From: an uncultured Candidatus Saccharibacteria bacterium
GTDB lineage: Bacteria > Patescibacteriota > Saccharimonadia > Saccharimonadales > UBA4665
Assembly: GCA_937988795.1 (NCBI GenBank)
Contig: CALKHY010000113.1
Span: 1 to 10,565, forward strand
Reading direction: 5' to 3'
DNA: 10,565 bases
The stretch's first letter is position 1. Every line of letters starts with the position of its first letter. Positions 1-4,593 of the stretch are shown piece by piece. Below the pieces are notes generated by a model. It did no database searches, was not told the origin of the DNA, and was given only the letters and a program-made list of their open reading frames with translations. The position numbers and the translations under genes are program-made.

Positions 1-22
1 CTACACGACGCTCTTCCGATCT
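1..22 (+). other. Illumina sequencing adapter at contig end (artefact)
   Basis: These bases equal the 3' end of the standard Illumina read-1 (P5 side) adapter; positions 7-22 read GACGCTCTTCCGATCT. Native sequence begins at 23, where the rsmH reading frame is intact on a codon boundary. This is untrimmed library sequence, not genome, and it marks the physical end of the contig. Confidence 0.97.
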
Positions 23-472
23 CGCCAGCTCTTCCTTAGAGTAGGTATTCACTACCTTCTCCGCAGTTAAACTTTGCGTTGTATCCATGCGCATGTCGAG
101 CGGCCCATCACTAGCGAATGAAAACCCACGACTCGCCTGGTTAAGGTGCGGTGACGACACGCCCAAGTCCGCCAATATCAAGTCAAAACGCTTGTTTTCG
201 CTCGCCAGCTCTTCACTGGCTAACAAAAAGTCCGCTTGCCTTACTTCTATACCTTGTTTCGCGAATCGTTCCTCTAGCGTTTTTATCGCTAAAGGATCCC
301 GATCTACGAGTACGGCTTTCTTAGGGGCTTTTGTTCTTTCCAGCACCACTGCCGCGTGTCCGCCGTATCCACCTGTCAGGTCGAGGTATGCTTCCCCTTC
401 CCGTGGGTTTAGATACTCGAGCACTTCGTTCAGCAGCACTGGTATGTGTTCTTGATATTGTGCTTGGGTCAT
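23..472 (-). CDS. rsmH: 16S rRNA (cytosine1402-N4)-methyltransferase RsmH, 3' end missing
   Basis: RsmH (MraW) uses SAM to methylate N4 of C1402 in the 16S rRNA P site and is normally the second gene of the dcw cluster. The visible 150 residues hold the family signatures: HIPVLLNEVL (9-18), a glycine-rich SAM loop LTGGYGGH (32-39), the acidic VDRDP (56-60), DLGVSS (102-107) and RGFSF...DGPLDMRMD (115-130). The start at 472 gives the normal family N-terminus. The frame runs unbroken to base 23 and is then replaced by adapter, so roughly the C-terminal half is lost at the contig end. There is no Shine-Dalgarno before the ATG. The gene follows mraZ on the same strand after a 342-nt structured gap, so it is either read through that RNA or started from a promoter right before the ATG. 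Confidence 0.96.
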
Positions 473-473
473 G

Positions 474-509
474 CTTGCAATTTTGTTTTGTTGTTTTTGT
501 TTTTGCAAG
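474..509 (-). promoter_or_regulatory. Hairpin abutting the rsmH start codon
   Basis: CTTGCAA (509-503) and TTGCAAG (480-474) form a perfect 7-bp stem with a 22-nt loop of only A and C. The stem ends one base before the rsmH ATG. It shares bases 508-509 with the outer end of the long helix of the upstream RNA, so the two compete slightly. It could modulate initiation on a message that lacks a Shine-Dalgarno; this role is inference. Confidence 0.4.
480..508 (-). promoter_or_regulatory. Possible leaderless promoter of rsmH
   Basis: On the minus strand, TTGCAA (508-503) and CAAAAT (485-480) are 17 nt apart, and the -10-like hexamer ends 7 nt before the rsmH ATG. Each hexamer matches the sigma-70 consensus at four of six positions, and the spacer is almost pure A with single C. 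The geometry equals that of the vapB promoter in this window. The match is weak and the A-rich composition makes chance matches likely. Confidence 0.35.
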
Positions 510-734
510 GTCACCTATTCAGCAGCCAACTTTTTGTTTTTGCAGTTTTTGTTTTTGTTTGATGGTCATTCATCTGGTGGTAGAGGCGAACCTCTAGCTG
601 GATGAATGCCCGTAAGTTGAGAGACTTATGTGTGAGGTGGAGTTTTGGGAGGTGTTCTTACGAACATGAAAGGTGCCAGGGTTTTGATCAGTGGTGCCCT
701 ATAAGCCACTGGTTGACTGCCGAATAGGTAACCT
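508..734 (-). ncRNA. Candidate structured RNA in the mraZ-rsmH gap (rsmH leader or independent RNA)
   Basis: Bases 712-734 and 508-530 form a 23-bp helix without a bulge. Three pairs (512/730, 521/721, 526/716) are G-U when read as minus-strand RNA and A-C on the plus strand, which assigns the RNA to minus. Inside, in transcript order, are: a 6-bp hairpin (706-711 with 689-694, 11-nt loop); a 5-bp hairpin with GUAA tetraloop (653-666); a 5-bp hairpin (613-628); and a compound arm (601-608 with 567-574, then 591-596 with 581-586 capped by UUCG). Linkers are A-rich with isolated C, as in unstructured RNA spacers. I see no long conserved reading frame across it. I find no RNase P, tmRNA, SRP or 6S signature. 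A named mraW RNA motif exists in the same position in Actinobacteria, but I cannot show relatedness. Confidence 0.65.
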
Positions 735-762
735 CGAGCCTTTGGCTGGGTTTTTCTATTCG
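721..762 (-). promoter_or_regulatory. Alternative hairpin competing with the long helix
   Basis: CGAATAG (762-756) pairs perfectly with CTATTCG (727-721), the latter being part of the 5' arm of the 23-bp helix. The enclosed segment contains a small AGCC-AAA-GGCT hairpin (747-737). The two foldings are mutually exclusive, as in a riboswitch or attenuator. The alternative stem is short (7 bp) beside 23 bp, so it would matter mainly before the 3' arm is transcribed. Confidence 0.35.
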
Positions 763-814
763 CGTTCCTTGCCGAATTGTTAAGGTGCCCTTTTTGGGTA
801 AGCAAATCAACGGA

Positions 815-1180
815 TTACGACGTGTCCGCCATAAGCCGCCAGTATTTGCCGACACGCACGGCCACGACCTCCTTTGTTATCCCTGCATAGTCCAGAAGAT
901 GCTGCTCCAGGGTAATGCGTCCTTGCTTGTCGTCAATGACGCCTTCCGTTTTCCCCATCCGGAACTGGACGTTCAGGTCGGCCGTCTTTTCGTCCAAGAT
1001 GTTACCCTGGAGCATCGGCTCGACCAGCTCATCCCATACCGACTTGGGGTACAGGTGCAGATACTTCTTGAACCCGCGGGTGATGACTACCCCGCTGGCA
1101 AACTCGTCGCGAAGTTCGGCCGGTATGGTCAACCGCCGTTTGTCGTCGAGCTTGCGCTGAAAGTAGTCCACCGTGGCCAT
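815..1180 (-). CDS. mraZ: Transcriptional regulator MraZ
   Basis: MraZ is a ring-forming DNA-binding protein with two SpoVT/AbrB-type half domains that heads and autoregulates the dcw cluster. This 121-aa protein shows both halves: DDKRRLTIPAELR near residues 12-24, LYPKSVWDEL near 43-52, and the second DDKQGRITL followed by a tail matching HLLDYAGITKEVVAVRVG. It is somewhat shorter than the usual length of about 140 residues because the C-terminal tail ends soon after the second repeat. The start at 1180 is supported by GAGGT a few bases upstream. Its promoter carries four phased boxes of the MraZ repeat type, so autorepression is expected. rsmH follows on the same strand. Confidence 0.95.
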   Translation of the reverse strand: MATVDYFQRKLDDKRRLTIPAELRDEFASGVVITRGFKKYLHLYPKSVWDELVEPMLQGNILDEKTADLNVQFRMGKTEGVIDDKQGRITLEQHLLDYAGITKEVVAVRVGKYWRLMADTS

Positions 1181-1238
1181 TCGTACCTCGTTAATTTGCT
1201 AGTGGTTTTTGTTTTTAATGGGTTTCCCTTTGTGGGTT

Positions 1239-1285
1239 ACCCACATTTACCCACTAACATGACTATACTACCCACCACTACCCAC
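1239..1285 (-). promoter_or_regulatory. MraZ-binding repeat array (four boxes)
   Basis: ACCCAC occurs at 1239-1244, 1249-1254, 1270-1275 and 1280-1285 on plus, that is GTGGGT on the transcribed strand. Start-to-start steps are 10, 21 and 10 bp, so all boxes lie near one face of the helix with one slot skipped. MraZ in other bacteria binds direct repeats of TGGG type with 5-nt spacers. An inverted copy at 1231-1237 makes TGTGGGT-T-ACCCACA a perfect dyad with the first box. Two boxes lie inside the -35/-10 spacer and two around or after the start of transcription, a geometry suited to repression. Confidence 0.85.
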
Positions 1286-1291
1286 TTACAA
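1262..1291 (-). promoter_or_regulatory. mraZ promoter
   Basis: TTGTAA (1291-1286) and TATAGT (1267-1262) on the minus strand are 18 nt apart. Transcription would start near 1255, giving a leader of about 75 nt before the mraZ ATG with its Shine-Dalgarno. The spacer contains two of the four MraZ boxes. Confidence 0.6.
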
Positions 1292-1327
1292 GTGGTTTAT
1301 GGGCCAAAACAGCGGTTCGAACGCAAG

Positions 1328-1365
1328 TTATCCACAGTTTTGTGCATGATCACAGGTTATCCACA
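1328..1365 (+). promoter_or_regulatory. Two perfect DnaA boxes upstream of mraZ
   Basis: TTATCCACA, the strict high-affinity DnaA box, occurs at 1328-1336 and 1357-1365 in the same orientation, 29 bp start to start. They lie about 35-100 bp upstream of the mraZ promoter, between it and the end of the 102-aa gene. There is no large box cluster, AT-rich unwinding region or dnaA/dnaN nearby, so a regulatory role for DnaA on the dcw cluster is more likely than a replication origin. Confidence 0.7.
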
Positions 1366-1370
1366 ACATA

Positions 1371-1405
1371 TAGCGCTAACCCTGTTCTTGTAAGCACTAG
1401 CGCTA
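1371..1405. repeat. Pair of TAGCGCTA palindromes
   Basis: The 8-bp perfect palindrome TAGCGCTA occurs at 1371-1378 and 1398-1405, 27 bp start to start, directly beside the DnaA boxes. The second copy includes the stop codon of the 102-aa gene. Two copies of an 8-mer within 35 bp suggest a protein-binding site, but the binder is unknown. Confidence 0.45.
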
Positions 1406-1711
1406 TTGCGACGCAGCCACAATTATTCGGGCGTGACTTGGCGTGTGCGACCTGTGGACAGTTTCATTCCGTAAATACGTACCCACCTTGCCGTAGCCGT
1501 GGTTGTACGCCTCGCGCAAAATGCCAAGTACCCTGCCATCACTTTTTTCCAAAGCCGCAGCCATCAGCAGCATCATCCCAAGCACGATAAACCGCTTGCG
1601 GAAGAAGTACTCCACCTTCAGGTGGAACGGGGTGTGGAGCACTGCTTCTATCTCGTGCTCGAATGCAATTATTTTTTCTGTGACCGTGTTTGTTTTGGTT
1701 TTTGTTTTCAT
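1403..1711 (-). CDS. Hypothetical protein, 102 aa, upstream of mraZ
   Basis: I do not recognise this protein. The N-terminus is lysine/threonine-rich (MKTKTKTNTVTEK). An amphipathic part and one hydrophobic stretch around RFIVLGMMLLMAAAL (roughly residues 40-54) follow, which could be a short membrane-associated helix. The C-terminal third is basic and polar and has no motif I know. Support for a real gene comes from a good promoter (TTGACT-17-TAATGT) ending 13 nt before the ATG and from its place between divergent radC and mraZ. The first codons resemble the A-rich linkers found elsewhere on this strand. The downstream end overlaps one of the TAGCGCTA palindromes. Confidence 0.6.
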   Translation of the reverse strand: MKTKTKTNTVTEKIIAFEHEIEAVLHTPFHLKVEYFFRKRFIVLGMMLLMAAALEKSDGRVLGILREAYNHGYGKVGTYLRNETVHRSHTPSHARIIVAASQ

Positions 1712-1724
1712 AGCTTACAAATAA

Positions 1725-1753
1725 ACATTAGCATAATGTTGCATGTAAGTCAA
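1725..1753 (-). promoter_or_regulatory. Promoter of the 102-aa gene
   Basis: On the minus strand TTGACT (1753-1748) and TAATGT (1730-1725) are separated by 17 nt, close to the sigma-70 consensus. Initiation near 1718 would leave a leader of only about 6 nt, too short for a Shine-Dalgarno. Confidence 0.65.
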
Positions 1754-1792
1754 TAATTTGATGAATAAAACAACCGCTCTGCTGGCAATGTT

Positions 1793-1801
1793 TGTTACAC
1801 T
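1793..1801 (+). promoter_or_regulatory. Possible extended -10 promoter of radC
   Basis: TGTTACACT is a TG-n extended -10 (TACACT, 1796-1801) that ends 7 nt before the ATG at 1809. No good -35 is visible. If active, the radC message would start at or next to the ATG. Confidence 0.35.
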
Positions 1802-1808
1802 ATTCGGC

Positions 1809-2468
1809 ATGAAGCGCATCCACGACCTTCCCCTTCCCGACCGCCCTCGCGAGAAACTGCAACGCAAAGGCGTAGCCGCCTTATCCGACTTTGAGCTACT
1901 GGAAGTCCTGATCGGCAGCGGCACCAAGGGTGCGGACGTGGGCCAGATTGCCAAGAAAATCCAAAAACTACTACAAAAAGGCGCAGACTCGCTGACATAT
2001 GATGCGTTGACCAATATTAAAGGCGTCAGCACTGCCACTGCCGGCAAACTGCTATCTGCACTCGAACTCGCCCGCCGGCATCTGGTGCGCGATGTCACGC
2101 CGCTTTTGACCGAAGCAGATATTCTGACGCGCCTGGGCGACCTGTGCACCAAAAAGCAGGAATACCTTGTCTGCCTGTCGCTCGACGGCGGCCAGCGGTT
2201 GATTGAGCAGCGTACTATCACCATCGGCACGCTCGAGACTGTGCTCGCCCATCCGCGTGAGGTGTTCGCCGATGCTGTCGCCGACCGCGCCGCCTGCGTG
2301 GTCGTCGCCCACAATCACCCTTCCGGCGACCCACAGCCAAGCCAGCAGGACATTAAACTCACTCAGCAGCTTGCTGCCGCCGGCGAACTACTGGGCATAC
2401 CGCTGGCCGATCATATTATTGTTGCCAAAACAAATCACTTCAGCTTCCGCAAAAACAGGCTGCTGTAA
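1809..2468 (+). CDS. radC: RadC family protein (JAB/MPN domain)
   Basis: RadC proteins join an N-terminal helix-hairpin-helix region to a zinc-binding JAB domain; the molecular role is unsettled, with DNA repair and competence links claimed. The start at 1809 gives the family N-terminus MKRIHDLPLPDRPREKL, followed by LSDFELLEVLIGSG. The frame is open upstream to 1758, but those residues do not fit the family. The JAMM motif is complete: H168-x-H170-x7-S178-x2-D181, with the acidic E151 in PREVF. Total length 219 aa is normal for the family. It is divergent from the 102-aa gene. No Shine-Dalgarno precedes 1809. The stop is TAA. Confidence 0.95.
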   Translation: MKRIHDLPLPDRPREKLQRKGVAALSDFELLEVLIGSGTKGADVGQIAKKIQKLLQKGADSLTYDALTNIKGVSTATAGKLLSALELARRHLVRDVTPLLTEADILTRLGDLCTKKQEYLVCLSLDGGQRLIEQRTITIGTLETVLAHPREVFADAVADRAACVVVAHNHPSGDPQPSQQDIKLTQQLAAAGELLGIPLADHIIVAKTNHFSFRKNRLL

Positions 2469-2469
2469 G

Positions 2470-2500
2470 AATAGGCGGATTGTTGTAATTTATGCCTATT
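2470..2500 (+). terminator. Weak hairpin after radC
   Basis: AATAGGC (2470-2476) pairs with GCCTATT (2494-2500) two bases after the radC stop. The loop is long (17 nt) and no clear U-run follows, so it is a poor intrinsic terminator. It may only slow or mark the 3' end. Confidence 0.25.
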
Positions 2501-2514
2501 TAATAATCCTTTAA

Positions 2515-2542
2515 TTTGTACCGGGGCAACTTGTGGTAAGAT
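2515..2542 (+). promoter_or_regulatory. Promoter of the 321-aa gene
   Basis: TTTGTA (2515-2520) and an extended -10 TGG-TAAGAT (2534-2542) have a 16-nt spacer. Transcription near 2549 would give a leader of about 33 nt that includes the Shine-Dalgarno. Confidence 0.5.
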
Positions 2543-2581
2543 GCCGCGCGAACAGCAACCAAATGAGAAATGAGGAAAGGC

Positions 2582-3544
2582 ATGATGAATGCACTGTATT
2601 TTGAGTTACGCAAACCGGCCGCCCGCGGCACCGACAGTCTTATTGCCGATGCCATGCGCCACCTAAACACGCGGCAACATTTGGGCAAAGCACTCGTGAT
2701 TTGCGACCAACCAGCCATCACACTGAGTGTCGCACGCAAACAATGGCTTAAACTGTCCCGCTCGCTGCAAAAACGCCGCTCTAGCACCCTCAACGCCGAC
2801 AAAATCCTTAAGTACACGCACGCCATCACCCGCATGCAGCGTATGTACTTTACCATCAAAACCCCGTCGGAGCGGCCCAACGGCGAGGTATTCTTTCTTA
2901 CCCGCGACACATTTGACATGCCGCCAGTAAACTGCTGGAGTGTCTACCTTATGGACCGACTCGACCCCAAAACCGCCCTCAATCTGATAAGTCGGCTACC
3001 CGAAGGCGCACTGATTATCGACTACAACTTATCTGCCCAGTGGTCCAGCTTGGGCCTGCAGCCCAAAAACGCATTGGAGTCGCAAGTAGGCAACGAATGG
3101 GAACGTTGCCACGAATACCTAGAGAGGCTTGGCATAGACGTCCGCGGGCTCATTGTCGACGGCATTACCGACCCCGAAGCCATGGACGATGCGCTCGACA
3201 CAGTACTCGGCGGCCACAGCCATGCATTCTTAGAACTCGCCAATAGCTTCCAGCGCGCCATGGAACTGGCTCGGCCACTCCGCCTCAAAAAACAGGTGCG
3301 CGATGCCTACGACTCTCTTATCTTGCTAGCCCATCGAGTGCAAGCACTCCGGCCCACAGCCTACAGCCAGCACTTCCTAGAAATGTACGACGAAGACGAC
3401 ACGTTCTTTCTCTACGATACAGCCAGCACCCGCAAGCACCTTATCGGCGCCGAGACCCTGGAGGAAGCCTACAACCGCCACGCCGCAGCCGGCCGCCACA
3501 ATCTGGCCCGCTCGCTCAAAGACCTGAAGGACACGGCACACTAA
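2582..3544 (+). CDS. Hypothetical protein, 321 aa
   Basis: I do not recognise this family. The protein is soluble-looking, with no signal peptide or membrane segment. It alternates basic helical stretches (QWLKLSRSLQKRRSS, early) with an acidic, aspartate-rich middle and C-terminus (MYDEDDTFFLYDTAS). A conserved-looking core lies around FFLTRDTFDMPPVNCWSVYL. The C-terminus is charged and alanine-rich. Start choice: GAGGAAAGG at 2572-2580 is a Shine-Dalgarno, so ATG 2582 or 2585 fits, and the ATG at 2570 that overlaps it does not. Codon use matches the neighbours. The stop TAA at 3542-3544 overlaps the terminal TAG of the convergent SRPBCC remnant. It may be lineage-specific. Confidence 0.85.
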   Translation: MMNALYFELRKPAARGTDSLIADAMRHLNTRQHLGKALVICDQPAITLSVARKQWLKLSRSLQKRRSSTLNADKILKYTHAITRMQRMYFTIKTPSERPNGEVFFLTRDTFDMPPVNCWSVYLMDRLDPKTALNLISRLPEGALIIDYNLSAQWSSLGLQPKNALESQVGNEWERCHEYLERLGIDVRGLIVDGITDPEAMDDALDTVLGGHSHAFLELANSFQRAMELARPLRLKKQVRDAYDSLILLAHRVQALRPTAYSQHFLEMYDEDDTFFLYDTASTRKHLIGAETLEEAYNRHAAAGRHNLARSLKDLKDTAH

Positions 3545-3910
3545 TTTTCTTCTACAAGTTGCTTGAGCTTCAGAAAAACGTCCTGATTGAACGGCGCACC
3601 CACCTCGCCCCGATCTTCCCATTCAACATATTCCAGTTCGGTCGCATCTTTACCCACTAGTCGCACGGTATATTACACATGGTAGCCGCCGTCCTTCCTG
3701 CTCAAGACGAACATCTTGTTGTGTTCGTACGCGGTTACCGTGCACTCCCTCCACTCCCCTTGCCCGTTGCGGTTGCGGTAGACAGTCCCCAGCCGGGCGG
3801 GCCATTCATTTGTTTCTTCCGCCTCAATCGAATCAATCCACCGCGGCGTATTCTGCGGATCCAGCACAAAAGCAAACACTGATAACGACGGTAATCCTGT
3901 TCTGTTTCAT
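3541..3910 (-). pseudogene. Decayed SRPBCC (START-like) family gene
   Basis: SRPBCC proteins are small ligand-binding beta-grip folds. ATG 3910 has AGGGAG upstream and lies 3 nt after the stop of the membrane-protein gene. It begins MKQNRITVVI, the usual first strand. Then one base (3880) shifts the frame, and the family sequence resumes as VFAFVLDPQNTPRWIDSI. About six residues of the usual AP-x-x-x-V turn are missing, consistent with a short deletion. After WPARLGTVYRN and DGGYHV an in-frame TAA (3675-3673) interrupts. The same frame continues as YTVRLVGKDATELEYVEWED to NQDVFLKLKQLVEEN and stops with TAG at 3541. Two lesions argue for a true pseudogene, although assembly error is possible. 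The terminal stop overlaps the convergent 321-aa gene. Confidence 0.8.
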
Positions 3911-3913
3911 AAA

Positions 3914-4513
3914 CTACAACTCCCTGAGTTCTGATGGCTCCCCTTTTGCTTTACGATGCGGACTAGCCAAAATGACGGCCGCCATCAGACTGTTGACTAT
4001 CACGATATACACCGGATAAGTGGCTGATGTAATACTCCACTCGGCGATAACTAGCAATGTCGGCGCGCCGCCCAGTGCGCTCAGTACAAAGGTTATCCAG
4101 GTTTCCTCATGCGGCTTCAGCCATGAGTGTTTAAGTGTTGGAATTGCCGCAATAAGGTCTATCGTTACGGTAGCAACCACCGCGACTGCTGGCGAATTAA
4201 ACGCTAACCATAACGCCAGGCCGACGAACGCCGCTATCTGACAAATAATGTCCGTCCTGTCAAACGTGCGGTCGCCATATTTAAAACCAAACACTACGAC
4301 CGACAAAACTTCTATCGTTGCCGCCAGCATCAAAAGGCCGGTTGCAATCTGGCCGTCGGTAAACGATGCCGCACTGGCAATGCCAGTCAACAGTGACCAC
4401 GTAAACCATGAAACAATCCGCGGCTTCGTTTTTCTCCGCACAACCTGCACAAGATATGGGATTATGGCTGCAATGGTAATAACACTACCGAGCGTGACAA
4501 GTATTGCGTCCAT
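3914..4513 (-). CDS. PQ-loop-like multi-pass membrane protein
   Basis: This 199-aa protein is mostly membrane: hydrophobic segments near residues 2-24, 33-51, 55-77, 88-104, 107-127, 136-156 and 162-183. Two similar half-motifs are visible: IPYLVQVVRRKTKPRIVSW and IPTLKHSWLKPHEETW. Each has a proline at the end of a helix, a basic loop with KP, then SW or TW, as in PQ-loop/SemiSWEET-type carriers. It is probably a small-solute transporter or membrane facilitator; the substrate is unknown. The start at 4513 is preferred over 4573 because a TTGAGT-17-TATACT promoter ends 7 nt before it, and the longer form would run through that promoter and the operator. It is divergent from the TrmB-like gene and is followed by the SRPBCC remnant as an operon. 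Confidence 0.75.
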   Translation of the reverse strand: MDAILVTLGSVITIAAIIPYLVQVVRRKTKPRIVSWFTWSLLTGIASAASFTDGQIATGLLMLAATIEVLSVVVFGFKYGDRTFDRTDIICQIAAFVGLALWLAFNSPAVAVVATVTIDLIAAIPTLKHSWLKPHEETWITFVLSALGGAPTLLVIAEWSITSATYPVYIVIVNSLMAAVILASPHRKAKGEPSELREL

Positions 4514-4520
4514 GGCGCAG

Positions 4521-4549
4521 AGTATATAGGAGTTCACGATGCAACTCAA
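4521..4549 (-). promoter_or_regulatory. Promoter of the membrane-protein gene
   Basis: TTGAGT (4549-4544) and TATACT (4526-4521) on minus have a 17-nt spacer. The -10 ends 7 nt before the ATG at 4513, predicting transcription start at or next to the A of the ATG. Confidence 0.65.
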
Positions 4550-4553
4550 AAAG

Positions 4554-4573
4554 TTGTCCAAAAATGCGGACAA
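4554..4573. promoter_or_regulatory. Palindromic operator between divergent genes
   Basis: TTGTCC (4554-4559) and GGACAA (4568-4573) are a perfect inverted repeat with an 8-nt spacer. The site covers the expected -35 region of the TrmB-like gene and lies just upstream of the -35 of the membrane-protein gene. It is a natural target for the TrmB-like regulator; the pairing of protein and site is inference. Confidence 0.6.
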
Positions 4574-4576
4574 GTG

Positions 4577-4585
4577 TGGTATGCT
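4577..4585 (+). promoter_or_regulatory. Extended -10 promoter of the TrmB-like gene
   Basis: TGG-TATGCT is an extended -10 ending 8 nt before the ATG at 4594. The -35 region coincides with the TTGTCC palindrome. Transcription would begin within about 2 nt of the start codon. Confidence 0.5.
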
Positions 4586-4593
4586 TCAGTAGT

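Noticed and set aside
21..217. Direct repeat CTCGCCAGCTCTTC at 21-34 and 204-217
   Set aside because: The first two bases of the left copy are adapter, and the rest encodes similar EELA residues of RsmH; coincidence of coding sequence.
508..734. RNase P RNA, tmRNA, SRP RNA or 6S RNA
   Set aside because: The GAGGAAAGUCC and ACAGAAA cores, tRNA-like ends with a tag frame, and the SRP GGAAG loop are absent. The gap length and helices do not match.
737..755. Intrinsic terminator on plus (AGCC-TTT-GGCT then T-run)
   Set aside because: The stem is only 4 bp and no plus-strand gene ends there; on minus the T-run is an A-run.
1328..1365. Replication origin
   Set aside because: Only two DnaA boxes, no AT-rich unwinding element, and no dnaA, dnaN or other origin genes nearby.
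785..1393. Open frame of 202 codons on plus across mraZ
   Set aside because: It is antisense to mraZ and crosses the MraZ and DnaA boxes; composition follows the reverse of a real gene.
1758..1808. 17-codon N-terminal extension of RadC
   Set aside because: The family begins at the MKRIHDLP segment, and a -10-like element lies 7 nt before that ATG.
3673..3675. Readthrough or recoding of the in-frame TAA in the SRPBCC gene
   Set aside because: The same gene also has a frameshift with missing residues, so decay is simpler; no recoding element is seen.
4504..4593. 30-codon N-terminal extension of the TrmB-like protein
   Set aside because: It crosses the palindromic operator and both promoters and is not like the family N-terminus.
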